From NCBI GenBank assembly GCA_035538335.1, contig DATLKN010000031.1, forward strand, positions 71,523 through 135,522: a stretch of 64,000 nucleotides of DNA. The letters run 5' to 3'. The DNA is from AP-15 sp035538335. Its GTDB lineage: Bacteria > Pseudomonadota > Alphaproteobacteria > ATCC43930 > CGMCC-115725. Below, piece after piece: positions 13,352 through 22,886 of the stretch (positions are counted from its first letter, which is position 1; each line of letters opens with the position of its first letter). The position numbers and the translations under genes are program-made. The notes below the pieces were generated by a model that had not been told where the DNA came from, searched no databases, and was given only the letters and a program-made list of their open reading frames with translations.

Positions 13352-16300
13352 GAATTCGACCGCCTACGCCGAATTGCAGGTCACCTCGAACTTCTCGTTC
13401 CTGCGCGGCGCCTCGCATCCGGACGAATTGGTATTGGAGGCGGCGCGCCTCGGCCATTCGGCGATCGCGCTGACCGACCGCAACAGCCTTGCCGGCATCG
13501 TGCGCGCCCATCGCGCGGCAAAGGAAGCGGGGCTGCGGCTCGTCGTCGGCTGCCGGGTCGATCTTGTGGACGGCGCGAGCTTTCTCGTCTTCCCGCAGGA
13601 CCGCGCCGCCTATGGCCGGCTCGCGCGGCTGTTGACGCTCGGACGCCGCCGCGCCGTGAAGGGCGAATGCCGGCTCGACTATGCCGATCTCGCGGCGCAG
13701 GGCGAGGGGCAGATCCTCGTCCTCCTGCCGCCCGAAGGGGCAGACCGGGCGAGCCTGCTCGCCCATGCCGAGCGCGCTCGGTGCATGGCCGCCGATTTCC
13801 GCGGCCGCGCCTATCTCGCCGCGCAATATCTCTACCGCGGCGACGACCGGCGCCGCCTCGCCCGGCTCGCCGCGCTCGCCGCGCGCTCGGGGCTGCCGCT
13901 CGTCGCGACCAACGACGTTCTTTATCACCGGCCCGAGCGGCGCCCCTTGCAGGATGTCCTCACCTGCATCCGCGAGGGCTGCACGATCGCAGAGGCCGGC
14001 TTTCGCCTCGCCGCCAATGCCGAGCGCCATCTGAAGCCGGCCAATGAAATGGCGCGGCTCTTCCGCGGCCACGAGGAGGCGGTTGCGCGCAGCCTCGAGA
14101 TCGTCGGGCGCTGCCGCTTCAACCTCGACGAATTGCGTTACGAATATCCTGAGGAGGTAGTCCCCGCAGGCCGCACCGCGCAGCAATATCTCGCCGAACT
14201 GGTTTGGCGGGGAGCCGAAGAGCGGTTCGCCGACGGACCTGCCCCCTCCCTAACCCTCCCCCGCGAGCGGGGGAGGGAAGGGTGGGGACCCGCCCCCGGG
14301 GGCGGAGAGGGGGATAGTATCCTGCCGAAGGTCCGCGGCCTCATCGCGCACGAACTCGAGCTCATCGAAAAGCTCGGCTACGCGCGCTATTTCCTGACCG
14401 TCCACGACCTCGTGCGCTTCGCCCGCGAGCGCGGCATCCTGTGTCAGGGGCGCGGCTCGGCGGCCAATTCGGTCGTCTGCTACTGCCTCGGGATCACGGC
14501 GGTCGACCCGGCGCGCATCGATGTCCTCTTCGAGCGCTTCATTAGCGCCGCGCGCAACGAACCGCCCGACATCGACGTCGATTTCGAGCACGAGCGGCGC
14601 GAGGAAGTCATTCAATATATCTATCGGAAATACGGCCGCGAGCGCGCTGGCCTCGCCGCCACCGTCATCTGCTACCGCTCGCGCTCGGCGATCCGCGAGG
14701 TCGGCAAGGCTTTGGGGCTGTCGGGCGACGTCGTCGCCGCGCTCGCCCGTATCGTCTGGGGCTGGAGCAGCGATCCCTTGGCCGATGCGCAGGTGCGCGA
14801 GGCGGGGCTCGACCCCACCGACCCCAATCTGCGCCGCGCCCTCGACCTTGCCGCCGAGCTCACCGGCTTTCCGCGCCACCTATCGCAGCATGTCGGCGGC
14901 TTCGTCATTACCCGCGGGCCCTTGTGCGAATTGGTGCCGATCGAGAACGCGGCGATGCCGGAGCGCACCGTCATCGAATGGGACAAGGACGACCTCGACG
15001 CGCTGGGGATCCTGAAGATCGACGTGCTCGCGCTCGGCATGCTGACCTGCATCAGCAAGGCCTTTTCGTTGATCCGCGAGCATTTGGGGCGCGCCCTCGA
15101 CCTCGCCACGATCCCGGTCGAGGCGCCCGAAGTCTACGACATGCTGTCGCGCGCTGATTCCTTGGGCGTCTTCCAGGTCGAGAGCCGCGCCCAGATGACG
15201 ATGCTGCCGCGCCTTCGCCCGCGCGAATTCTACGATCTCGTCATCGAGGTCGCGATCGTGCGGCCCGGGCCGATCCAGGGCGACATGGTGCACCCCTATC
15301 TGCGCCGGAGGAGCGGGCGCGAGCCGGTCAGCTACCCCTCCGAAGAATTGCGGCAGGTGCTCGGCAAGACATTGGGCGTGCCGCTCTTTCAGGAGCAGGC
15401 GATGAAGATCGCGATCGTCGGCGCCGGCTTTGCGCCCGAGGAGGCGGACCGGCTGCGCCGCGCCATGGCGACCTTCAAGCGCAGCGGCGACATCCACCTT
15501 TTCCGCGACAAGTTCGTCGCCGGCATGACGGCGCGCGGCTACGGGCGCGACTTCGCCGAGCGCTGCTTCGGCCAGATCGAGGGGTTCGGCACCTACGGTT
15601 TTCCGGAAAGCCACGCCGCGAGCTTTGCGCTGCTCGTCTACGTCTCGGCCTGGATCAAATGCTTTTACCCCGAGGTCTTCGCCTGCGCCCTCTTGAACAG
15701 CCAGCCGATGGGTTTTTATGCGCCGGCGCAGATCGTCCGCGACGCGCGCGAGCATGGCGTCGAATTGCGCCCCGTCGACGTCAATTGCAGCGAGTGGGAC
15801 TGCACGCTCGAGGCCCCCCACCTCACCCCGACCCTCTCCGACCCCAGAGGCGGAGAGGGAGCGGGTTTCGCCTTGCGCCTCGGCTTTCGCCAGGTGAAGG
15901 GGCTCGCCTTGGCCGATGCCGAGCGCCTCGTCGCCGCGCGCGGCAAGGGCTACGCCGATCCGCGCGAGCTGTGGCGACGCAGCGGGCTCGGTTCTGCGGC
16001 GCTCGAAAGCCTCGCCGAGGCCGACGCCTTCCGATCGATGGGGCTCGACCGCCGCCACTCGCTCTGGGCCTTGAAGGGGCTCGACCCCGAGCCGCTGCCG
16101 CTGTTCGCCGGCACGGGGACGAAAAAAGCCCCTCACCCTCCCGCTGACGCGGGCCCCTCCCTCTCCCCGCAATGCGGGGAGAGGGAGGGGGTGAGGGGCG
16201 CGGGTGACGACGATCTATCCGCCGCCCTTCTGCCCGAAATGACCCTCGGCGAGCATGTCGTCGAGGATTACGCGAGCCTGGGGCTCAGCCTGAAGCGCCA

Positions 16301-16703
16301 CCCGCTCGCCTTTCTGCGCGCCGAACTCGCCCGCGAAGGGCGCGTCACCGCCGCCGACCTCGCCCTCCTGCCGAAAGAGAGCCGGGTCGGGGTCGCCGGC
16401 CTCGTGCTGATACGTCAGCGCCCGGGCAGCGCCAACGGCGTCGTCTTCGTGACGATCGAGGACGAGACCGGGGTTGCCAACCTGATCGTCTGGCCGCAGA
16501 CCCTGGAGCGCTTTCGCCGGGCTGTGCTCGGCGCGAGCCTACTCGCCTGCAGCGGCCGATTGCAGCGCGAAGAAAGTGTCATCCATGTCGTCGCCGAGCG
16601 CCTGGAAGATCTGAGCCGGCGCCTCAACACGCTGCGCCATCACGCGCCACAGCCATCGCTCGCAAAGCCGGACCTCGTCGTCGCGAGCCGTGATTTCCGC
16701 TGA
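13347..16703 (+). CDS. dnaE2: Error-prone DNA polymerase III alpha subunit DnaE2 (ImuC)
   Basis: An 1118-residue C-family polymerase of the DnaE2 type, which extends past lesions and causes SOS mutagenesis with ImuA and ImuB. It has an N-terminal PHP domain (YAELQVTSNFSFLRGASHPD), the palm with PPDIDVDFEHERR holding the catalytic aspartates, CQGRGSAANSVVCYCLGITA, the GGFVITRGPLCELVPIENA block, and a C-terminal OB domain (VGVAGLVLIRQRPGSANGVV). Three family A repeats interrupt it in frame at about residues 298-323, 823-840 and 928-951, at variable joints. ATG 13347 lies in a family B repeat, 14 codons after an upstream in-frame ATG that lacks family similarity. Confidence 0.94.
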   Translation: MTNSTAYAELQVTSNFSFLRGASHPDELVLEAARLGHSAIALTDRNSLAGIVRAHRAAKEAGLRLVVGCRVDLVDGASFLVFPQDRAAYGRLARLLTLGRRRAVKGECRLDYADLAAQGEGQILVLLPPEGADRASLLAHAERARCMAADFRGRAYLAAQYLYRGDDRRRLARLAALAARSGLPLVATNDVLYHRPERRPLQDVLTCIREGCTIAEAGFRLAANAERHLKPANEMARLFRGHEEAVARSLEIVGRCRFNLDELRYEYPEEVVPAGRTAQQYLAELVWRGAEERFADGPAPSLTLPRERGREGWGPAPGGGEGDSILPKVRGLIAHELELIEKLGYARYFLTVHDLVRFARERGILCQGRGSAANSVVCYCLGITAVDPARIDVLFERFISAARNEPPDIDVDFEHERREEVIQYIYRKYGRERAGLAATVICYRSRSAIREVGKALGLSGDVVAALARIVWGWSSDPLADAQVREAGLDPTDPNLRRALDLAAELTGFPRHLSQHVGGFVITRGPLCELVPIENAAMPERTVIEWDKDDLDALGILKIDVLALGMLTCISKAFSLIREHLGRALDLATIPVEAPEVYDMLSRADSLGVFQVESRAQMTMLPRLRPREFYDLVIEVAIVRPGPIQGDMVHPYLRRRSGREPVSYPSEELRQVLGKTLGVPLFQEQAMKIAIVGAGFAPEEADRLRRAMATFKRSGDIHLFRDKFVAGMTARGYGRDFAERCFGQIEGFGTYGFPESHAASFALLVYVSAWIKCFYPEVFACALLNSQPMGFYAPAQIVRDAREHGVELRPVDVNCSEWDCTLEAPHLTPTLSDPRGGEGAGFALRLGFRQVKGLALADAERLVAARGKGYADPRELWRRSGLGSAALESLAEADAFRSMGLDRRHSLWALKGLDPEPLPLFAGTGTKKAPHPPADAGPSLSPQCGEREGVRGAGDDDLSAALLPEMTLGEHVVEDYASLGLSLKRHPLAFLRAELAREGRVTAADLALLPKESRVGVAGLVLIRQRPGSANGVVFVTIEDETGVANLIVWPQTLERFRRAVLGASLLACSGRLQREESVIHVVAERLEDLSRRLNTLRHHAPQPSLAKPDLVVASRDFR
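14241..14314. repeat. Palindromic repeat, family A, first copy inside dnaE2
   Basis: CCCCCTCCCTAACCCTCCCC with a CGCGAGCG loop and the return arm GGGGAGGGAAGGGTGGGGAC, then a second hairpin CGCCCCCGGGGGCG. It reads through in frame as about 25 residues (APSLTLPRERGREGWGPAPG and so on) between the conserved AEERFADG and ILPKVRGLIAHELELIEKLG segments of DnaE2. Confidence 0.85.
15814..15865. repeat. Palindromic repeat, family A, second copy inside dnaE2
   Basis: CACCTCACCCCGACCCTCTC followed by the return arm CGGAGAGGGAGCGGG. It is the shortest copy and is read in frame as about 17 residues (PHLTPTLSDPRGGEGAG) just before the conserved ALRLGFRQVKGL segment. Confidence 0.8.
16129..16199. repeat. 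Palindromic repeat, family A, third copy inside dnaE2
   Basis: CCCCTCACCCTCCCGCTGAC, a CCCTCTCCCCGC-AAT-GCGGGGAGAGGG core and GAGGGGGTGAGGGG. It is nearly identical to the intergenic copies but is translated in frame (PHPPADAGPSLSPQCGEREG), in the variable linker before the conserved LGEHVVEDYASLGLSLKRHP block of DnaE2. Confidence 0.88.
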
Positions 16704-16724
16704 CCCGCCCCCATTTCTCAAGGC

Positions 16725-19700
16725 ATGGACCTCGTCTTCACCCGCCCGCCGCCGCCGGCGAGCGATCTGCGCCGGAGGATCAGCGCCGCCTACCGGCTCG
16801 ACGCGAGCGAAGCGGCGGCCGAGATCCTCGCAGCCGCCGACATCGCGCCCGAGAGCCGCGCGCGCATTGCCGAGGAGGCGAGCCGCCTCGTCGCCGCGGT
16901 GCGCAAGGAGCGCCAGGGCAAGGGCGGCATCGACGCGTTCCTCAATGAATACGCGCTGTCGACGCGCGAAGGGGTGGCGCTGCTCTGCCTCGCCGAGGCG
17001 CTCCTTCGCATCCCCGACAGCGAGACCGTCGACCGGCTGATCCGCGACAAGATCGCCGGCGCCGATTGGCAGCGCCATCTCGGGCATTCGGAATCTCTGT
17101 TCGTCAACGCCTCGACTTGGGCCTTGATGCTGACCGGCGAATTGTTGCGCGAGGACGGGGCGGCGCCCGACTGGCGCACCGTGCTGCACCGCCTCGCCGC
17201 GCGCTCGGGCGAGCCGGTGCTGCGCCAGGCGGTGATGGCGGCGATGCGCGTCCTCTCGCGGCAGTTCGTCATCGGCCGGACGATCGGGGAAGCGCTCGAG
17301 CGTGCCGGCGACGCCGAGCGGACGGGCGCGCGTCATTCCTACGACATGCTGGGCGAGGCCGCCCACACGGCTGCCGACGCGGCGCGCTACGCCGCCGCCT
17401 ACGCGCAGGCGATCGCCGCGATCGGCGCGGCCGCCGGGGACTGCCCAGTCGAAGAGGCGCCCGGCATCTCGGTCAAATTGTCGGCCTTGCATCCGCGCTA
17501 CGAGCCCGCCCAGCGCGAGCGCGTCGTCGCCGAGCTGACGCCGCGGCTGTTCGATCTGGCGGCCGGCGCCCGCGCCCACGCAATCGGCTTCACGATCGAT
17601 GCCGAGGAGGCCGACCGTCTCGACCTCTCGCTCGATCTCCTCGAAAGCTTGGCGCTCGCTCCCGAGCTTGCCGGCTGGGACGGGCTCGGCCTCGCCGTGC
17701 AAGCCTATCAGAAACGCGCCTTGGCGCTCATCGACTGGCTCGCCGATCTCGCCCGCCGCGGCCGCCGGCGGCTGATGGTGCGCCTCGTCAAGGGCGCCTA
17801 TTGGGACACCGAAGTGAAGCGTGCCCAGGAACGCGGGCTCGACGGCTACCCGGTCTATACGCGGAAAGCGGCGACCGACGTCTCCTACCTCGCCTGCACG
17901 AAGCGCCTCTTCGCCGAGGGTGCCGTCTTCTATCCGCAATTCGCGACCCACAACGCGCACACCCTCGCCGCCGTTCGAGAGCTGGCCGGCGCGCGCCGCG
18001 ACTGGGAGTTCCAGCGCCTCTTCGGCATGGGCGAGGCGCTCTACGAGGCCGCGCCTGTTTGGCCGTGCCGCATCTATGCGCCGGTCGGCGAGCACCGCGA
18101 TCTGGTTCCCTATCTCGTCCGCCGGCTGCTCGAAAACGGTGCCAACTCCTCCTTCGTCAACCGCATCGTCGACGACAAGGAGCCGATCGAAAAGATCGTT
18201 GCCGATCCCATCGAGGGACTGGTCCGGCTCGCCGACAAGCCTCACCCGAAGATCCCGCTGCCGCGCGAGGTTTACGGTGCCGCGCGGTGCAACTCGGCGG
18301 GCCTCGATCTGACCGACCTGCCGGCGTTATCCAATTTGCGCGACGGGCTCGCCGAGGCGCTCGCCCGGCCGCACCGGGCGGCGCCGATCGTCGCCGGCCG
18401 GGAGCGGGCGGGCGCAGGCGCGCCGGTGCTCGATCCGAGCGACCGGCGGCGCATCGTCGGCAGCGTCATCCAGGCCTCGCCCGAGGACATCGAGCGGGCG
18501 CTCGACACGGCATCGGGCAATGCCCGCAGCTGGGAAGCGGTGCCCGCGGACGAGCGGGCCCGGCTTCTCGAACGCGCCGCCGAGCTGTACGAAGAAAAGC
18601 GGGCGGCGCTGATGGCGCTCGTCATCCGCGAGGGCGGCCGCACGATCCCGGCGGCCTTGAGCGAGGTGCGCGAGGCGGTCGACGGGCTGCGCTACTACGC
18701 CCGTCGGGCGCGCGTCGATTTCGCCCATCCCGAGCCGCTGCCCGGCCCGACCGGCGAGAGGAACGAGCTGTCGCTGCACGGGCGCGGCGTGTTTTTGTGC
18801 ATCTCGCCATGGAATTTTCCGCTGGCGATCTTCACCGGCCAGATCGCCGCCGCGCTGGCCGCCGGCAATGCGGTTCTCGCCAAGCCCGCCGAGGAGACCC
18901 CGCTGATCGCCGCCGCCGCAATCCGGCTGCTGCACCGCGCCGGTATTCCGGTCGAGGTGCTGCACTTGCTGCCGGGCACGGGCGAGGAGGTCGGGGCCCC
19001 GCTCGTCGCCGATCCGCGGGTCGCCGGCGTCGCCTTCACCGGATCGACCGAGACGGGCCGGGCGATCAATCTCGCGCTGGCGCGCAGGCCCGGCCCGATC
19101 GTGCCGCTGATCGCCGAGACCGGCGGGCAGAATGCCATGATCGTCGATTCCTCGGCGCTGCCCGAGCAGGTCGTCGCCGATGTGCTCGCTTCCGCCTTCG
19201 ACAGCGCCGGGCAGCGCTGCTCGGCGCTGCGCCTGCTGTTTCTGCAGGACAATGTCGCGGACCCCGTCCTCGACATGCTGACGGGCGCCATGGCCGAACT
19301 CGCGATCGGCGATCCGGCGCTGCTCGCCACGGATGTCGGGCCGGTCATCAACGAGGAGGCGCGCGAGAAACTCGCCCGCCACGCCGAACGGATGCGTCGC
19401 GAAGGCCGCCTCCTCTACGAATGCCCGCTGCCGACACGCACCGAACACGGTAGCTTCTTCGCGCCGCGCCTCTTCGCGATCGACGGGCCGGGGCAGCTCG
19501 ACGGCGAAGTCTTCGGGCCGATCCTGCACGTCATGCGCTGGCGAGCCGACCGGCTCAATCGTGCGCTCGACGCGATAGCGGCGACCGGATACGCGCTGAC
19601 CCTCGGCATCCACAGCCGGCTCGACGCGACGCAGCGCCACATCCTCGCCCGCCTCGGCGTCGGCAACACCTATGTCAACCGCAACATGATCGGCGCCGTC

Positions 19701-19862
19701 GTCGGCGTGCAGCCGTTTGGCGGCGAGCGCCTGTCGGGCACCGGGCCGAAGGCCGGCGGCCCGCACTATCTGCATCGATTCGCAACCGAACGCACGCTGT
19801 CGGTCGATACGACGGCAGCCGGCGGCAATGCCGCGCTGCTGTCGCTCGGGGAGGAGTGCTGA
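16725..19862 (+). CDS. putA: Bifunctional proline dehydrogenase / L-glutamate-semialdehyde dehydrogenase PutA
   Basis: A 1045-residue PutA that oxidises proline to glutamate in two steps, FAD then NAD. The proline dehydrogenase barrel spans roughly 130-460 (SVKLSALHPRYEPAQRERV, RLVKGAYWDTEVKRAQERG, FATHNAHTLAAV, then APVGEHRDLVPYLVRRLLEN). The aldehyde dehydrogenase half runs from about 520 to the end, with ISPWNFPLAIFTGQIAAALA, FTGSTETGR, ETGGQNAMIVDSSALPEQVV and the catalytic Cys832 in SAGQRCSALR. There is no N-terminal ribbon-helix-helix DNA-binding domain, so it is not a self-regulating PutA. No Lrp-type putR is adjacent. Starts 21 bp after dnaE2, possibly by read-through. Confidence 0.95.
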   Translation: MDLVFTRPPPPASDLRRRISAAYRLDASEAAAEILAAADIAPESRARIAEEASRLVAAVRKERQGKGGIDAFLNEYALSTREGVALLCLAEALLRIPDSETVDRLIRDKIAGADWQRHLGHSESLFVNASTWALMLTGELLREDGAAPDWRTVLHRLAARSGEPVLRQAVMAAMRVLSRQFVIGRTIGEALERAGDAERTGARHSYDMLGEAAHTAADAARYAAAYAQAIAAIGAAAGDCPVEEAPGISVKLSALHPRYEPAQRERVVAELTPRLFDLAAGARAHAIGFTIDAEEADRLDLSLDLLESLALAPELAGWDGLGLAVQAYQKRALALIDWLADLARRGRRRLMVRLVKGAYWDTEVKRAQERGLDGYPVYTRKAATDVSYLACTKRLFAEGAVFYPQFATHNAHTLAAVRELAGARRDWEFQRLFGMGEALYEAAPVWPCRIYAPVGEHRDLVPYLVRRLLENGANSSFVNRIVDDKEPIEKIVADPIEGLVRLADKPHPKIPLPREVYGAARCNSAGLDLTDLPALSNLRDGLAEALARPHRAAPIVAGRERAGAGAPVLDPSDRRRIVGSVIQASPEDIERALDTASGNARSWEAVPADERARLLERAAELYEEKRAALMALVIREGGRTIPAALSEVREAVDGLRYYARRARVDFAHPEPLPGPTGERNELSLHGRGVFLCISPWNFPLAIFTGQIAAALAAGNAVLAKPAEETPLIAAAAIRLLHRAGIPVEVLHLLPGTGEEVGAPLVADPRVAGVAFTGSTETGRAINLALARRPGPIVPLIAETGGQNAMIVDSSALPEQVVADVLASAFDSAGQRCSALRLLFLQDNVADPVLDMLTGAMAELAIGDPALLATDVGPVINEEAREKLARHAERMRREGRLLYECPLPTRTEHGSFFAPRLFAIDGPGQLDGEVFGPILHVMRWRADRLNRALDAIAATGYALTLGIHSRLDATQRHILARLGVGNTYVNRNMIGAVVGVQPFGGERLSGTGPKAGGPHYLHRFATERTLSVDTTAAGGNAALLSLGEEC

Positions 19863-20214
19863 AGCTTTTCACCGGACGTTGAATTGGCCGTGACCGGCCG
19901 AGACGTGTTCCGCTCGGACGGTGGGCGAACGCTCCACCGCTGCGCACGGTTCCACAGGCGACGCGCAGAACCTTGCGAATGCTCATTCATTCCGCTGGTG
20001 TTGCGCAAAAGACGCGGCACAATGGCCGGAAATTTCCCGACTTGGCTGAGGTTGTTGCAGAAATGTCGCGCCCCTCCGCGATGTACGCGATTTCCCCGAC
20101 AAGCGGCCTCGTTGCAGCAAAAAGCGGTTGCCATCGGAACGGTCGATGGTAAAGATCACGCAACGATGGCGGTCGGACCATCGTGTGACGCGTATTTGCG
20201 GCCGGAGGTAAGGG
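19863..20214. other. 352-bp non-coding region upstream of the OmpA-like gene
   Basis: No gene is supported. There is a small inverted repeat GGCC-GTGACC-GGCC near 19886 without a T-run, so I do not call it a terminator. The right part must hold the promoter of the OmpA-like gene, but no clear -35/-10 pair stands out. A GGAGGTAAGGG ribosome-binding site ends the region. Confidence 0.5.
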
Positions 20215-21315
20215 ATGAATAATCGCTATTTGCTAGGCGCCGGCGTCGCGCTCGCCCTAGCAGTGGGGGGCGCCCAAGCGCAGGCGCAGTGGTTCGCGGG
20301 CCCGAGCGCCTTCTACTTCGGCGGCGAGGGTGGCTGGACCAGCCTCGACAACCAGAGCAACAGTTTTGGGGGCAACGCGGCCAAGGGCGCGCCGGCCTTC
20401 AGCGGCACCGAGTCGTTCAACAGCGGCTATAATGTCGGCGCCCGCGCCGGCTACATGATGGGCCCGCTGCGCCTCGAGGAGGAATTCAGCTACCGCAACA
20501 ACCCGATCAGCGGCCTGTCGGCTCCCGTCGCGATCGTCGGTCCCGGGAAGTTCGGCGGCAACCGGACCTCCTACGCGATCATGACGAACGCCATCTACGA
20601 CTTCAACTTCGGCTGGCCGATCTCGCCGCATCTCGGCGTCGGCATCGGCGCAGTTGACGTCCACGAAGGGTTGAACCAGGCCGGCATCGGCAATGTCGTC
20701 GGCTCGGATTCGTGGCAGTTCGGCTATCAGGCGATCGCTGGCATCCGATACTTCTTCACGCCGATCTTCGCCCTCGACGTCGACTTCCGCTACCTCGCGA
20801 CGACCGATCCGAGCTACACGCTGAACCCCACCAACAAGGCGCTCGGCGGCTATGCCGGAACGTCGATGAAGTCGGGCTACAGCTCGGAGAATGTCGTCGC
20901 CAGCTTGACGATCCTGTTCGGCCCGCCGCCGCCGCCGCCGGTCGCCCCGGCCGCCGCTCCGGCGCCGCCGCCGCCGCCGCCGCAACAGGTCTATCTCGTG
21001 TTCTTCGACTGGGACAAGTACACGATCACCCGCGACGGCATGCAGATCGTCCGCAAGGCCGCGGCATCGTGGAAGTCCGGCGCTCCGGTGCAGATCCACG
21101 TGACCGGCTACACCGACACCTCCGGCTCGCCGGGCTACAACCAGCGGCTGTCGGAACGGCGTGCGAACGCAGTCGCCAACGCGCTCGTCCGGCTCGGCGT
21201 GCCGCGCAGCGAGATGGCGATCCTCGGACGCGGCGAGAACGACCTGCGCGTACCGACCCCGCCGGGCGTGCGCGAGCCGCAGAACCGGCGTGTCGAGATA
21301 ATCTGGACGCGGTAA
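20215..21315 (+). CDS. OmpA-family outer membrane protein (beta-barrel plus peptidoglycan-binding domain)
   Basis: A 366-residue envelope protein. A Sec signal peptide (MNNRYLLGAGVALALAVGG, cut near AQAQA) leads into an N-terminal barrel with alternating aromatic strands (FYFGGEGGWTSLDNQ, YNVGARAGYMMGPLRLEEEF), a proline/alanine-rich linker at about 235-260, and a C-terminal OmpA domain (VYLVFFDWDKYTITRDGMQI, VTGYTDTSGSPGYNQRLSER, RRVEIIWTR) whose Asp and Arg hold meso-diaminopimelate. It likely anchors the outer membrane to peptidoglycan. A strong GGAGG site precedes ATG 20215 and a clear terminator follows, so it is transcribed alone. Confidence 0.93.
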   Translation: MNNRYLLGAGVALALAVGGAQAQAQWFAGPSAFYFGGEGGWTSLDNQSNSFGGNAAKGAPAFSGTESFNSGYNVGARAGYMMGPLRLEEEFSYRNNPISGLSAPVAIVGPGKFGGNRTSYAIMTNAIYDFNFGWPISPHLGVGIGAVDVHEGLNQAGIGNVVGSDSWQFGYQAIAGIRYFFTPIFALDVDFRYLATTDPSYTLNPTNKALGGYAGTSMKSGYSSENVVASLTILFGPPPPPPVAPAAAPAPPPPPPQQVYLVFFDWDKYTITRDGMQIVRKAAASWKSGAPVQIHVTGYTDTSGSPGYNQRLSERRANAVANALVRLGVPRSEMAILGRGENDLRVPTPPGVREPQNRRVEIIWTR

Positions 21316-21351
21316 CGCGCTCCGCGACCCGGGACCTCCCGGGGAACCTTG

Positions 21352-21382
21352 AAACCGCCGCGGCTTGCCGCGGCGGTTTTCT
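21352..21382 (+). terminator. Rho-independent terminator after the OmpA-like gene
   Basis: Nine-base-pair GC stem CCGCCGCGG / CCGCGGCGG with a CTTG loop, flanked by AAA on the left and TTTTCTT on the right, 37 bp after the stop codon. Confidence 0.88.
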
Positions 21383-21463
21383 TATGCGCCGACGGCGTGC
21401 GTGCTTCCGCCCGAAGGGCGAGGTCCCTAGGATAGGCCGAGACCCGATCATCGAGGTTCGACG

Positions 21464-22711
21464 ATGCCCCGCAATTCCCGAGAACCGCTGTCGCGCTTCA
21501 AGGTGCTTGACCTGACACGGGTGCGCGCCGGCCCGACGGCTGTGCGCCAGCTCGCCGATTGGGGTGCGCAAGTGATCAAGATCGAGAGCCCGCCGCAGCC
21601 CGGGGCCGGCGAAGGGCTCGGCGGGCCGCGCCACGGTCCCGATTTTCAGAACCTGCACCGCAACAAGCGCAGCCTGACGCTCGATCTGAAACAGCCGGAG
21701 GGGATCGAGATCTTTCGCCGGTTGGTGCGCGAGGCCGACGTCGTCGTCGAGAACTACCGCCCCAATGTGAAGGAGCGGCTCGGCATCGACTATGCGAGCC
21801 TTAAAGCCCTCAATCCCCGCCTCGTCTACGCCAGCATCTCGGGCTTCGGTCAGAGCGGGCCTTACCGTGACCGCCCCGGCTTTGACCAGATCGCCCAGGG
21901 GATGGGCGGGCTCATGTCGGTGACCGGCCTACCAGGGCAGGGACCGGTGCGGGCCGGCATACCGATCGCCGATTTGTCGGCCGGGCTCTATTGCGCGCTT
22001 GGCATCATGATCGCGCTGCTCGAGCGCGAGGTGTCGGGCGAAGGGCAGTGGGTGGAAACCTCGCTGCTCGCCGCCCAGATCGCGATGCTCGATTTTCAGG
22101 CGGCGCGCTGGCTCGTCGCCAAGGAAGTGCCGGGGCAAGCCGGCAACGATCATCCGACGAGCATCCCGACCGGCGTCTTCCGCACCCGCGACGGTTACAT
22201 CAACATCGCCTCGGCGGGCGATGACATCTATCGGCGGCTGTGCGACGCGCTGGAGGCGCCGGCGCTCGCCATCCATCCGGATTACGCGACTGCCAAACTG
22301 CGCTCGCAGAATCGCAAGGCGCTCAACGCCGCGATCGAGGCGGTGACCCTGCGCCGCGACGGCGCCGAATGGGTCGAACGCCTCAACGACAAAGGCGTCC
22401 CGTGCGGGCCGATCTACACGATCGATCAGGTGTTTGCCGACCCGCAGGTCCGCCACCTCGGAATCGCCCAGCCGGTCGAGCACCCCATGCTCGGCCGAAT
22501 CGAGCTGGTCGGCCAGCCGGTCGGGCTCAGCCGCACGCCCTCGCGGCTGAACACCGCGAGCCCCGAGCCCGGCGAGCACAGCGAGGCGGTGCTGCGTGAG
22601 CTTGGCTACCGCGACGACGAGATCGCGGGACTGCGCGCGAAGGGGGTCGTGGATTGCGGTTTCTCGCGCGAACGCTTCACGGAGCCCGGCGCAAGCTACC
22701 CAAGCGCTTGA
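21464..22711 (+). CDS. CaiB/BaiF-type (family III) CoA transferase
   Basis: A 415-residue family III CoA transferase, which swaps CoA between carboxylic acids via an enzyme-bound anhydride. Signs are the N-terminal LSRFKVLDLTRVRAGPTAVR, QVIKIESPPQPGAGEG, LTLDLKQPEGIEIFRRLVRE, VVENYRPNVKERLGIDY and the catalytic Asp141 in RPGFDQIAQGMGGLMSVTG. The C-terminal EHPMLGRIELVGQPVGLSRT motif completes the family pattern. Length is normal. Near ATG 21464 no neighbouring gene in the same pathway is visible, so the acid substrate cannot be named. Confidence 0.92.
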   Translation: MPRNSREPLSRFKVLDLTRVRAGPTAVRQLADWGAQVIKIESPPQPGAGEGLGGPRHGPDFQNLHRNKRSLTLDLKQPEGIEIFRRLVREADVVVENYRPNVKERLGIDYASLKALNPRLVYASISGFGQSGPYRDRPGFDQIAQGMGGLMSVTGLPGQGPVRAGIPIADLSAGLYCALGIMIALLEREVSGEGQWVETSLLAAQIAMLDFQAARWLVAKEVPGQAGNDHPTSIPTGVFRTRDGYINIASAGDDIYRRLCDALEAPALAIHPDYATAKLRSQNRKALNAAIEAVTLRRDGAEWVERLNDKGVPCGPIYTIDQVFADPQVRHLGIAQPVEHPMLGRIELVGQPVGLSRTPSRLNTASPEPGEHSEAVLRELGYRDDEIAGLRAKGVVDCGFSRERFTEPGASYPSA

Positions 22712-22886
22712 TGTAAGGGCATCTCGGTCCTATTATCCCGCTCCGCCGGGTGGAATATGCGGCGCCCGCCGTTGCGTGTTCCGAGGAACGAAAATGGCAC
22801 CTGCGTTGTTGTCGTTCGGCCCGGAGGGCAGAGAAGCATCCGTCACCAAATTGGCCAATCCGGAACTGCGACAGAGGATTACAGGC

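Noticed and set aside
12661..16199. CRISPR-like array
   Set aside because: The repeats are palindromic, irregularly spaced, differ in length and are translated inside genes. No cas gene is present.
19863..20214. A riboswitch or small RNA upstream of the OmpA-like gene
   Set aside because: No conserved riboswitch core or terminator pair was found; only one short inverted repeat without a T-run.
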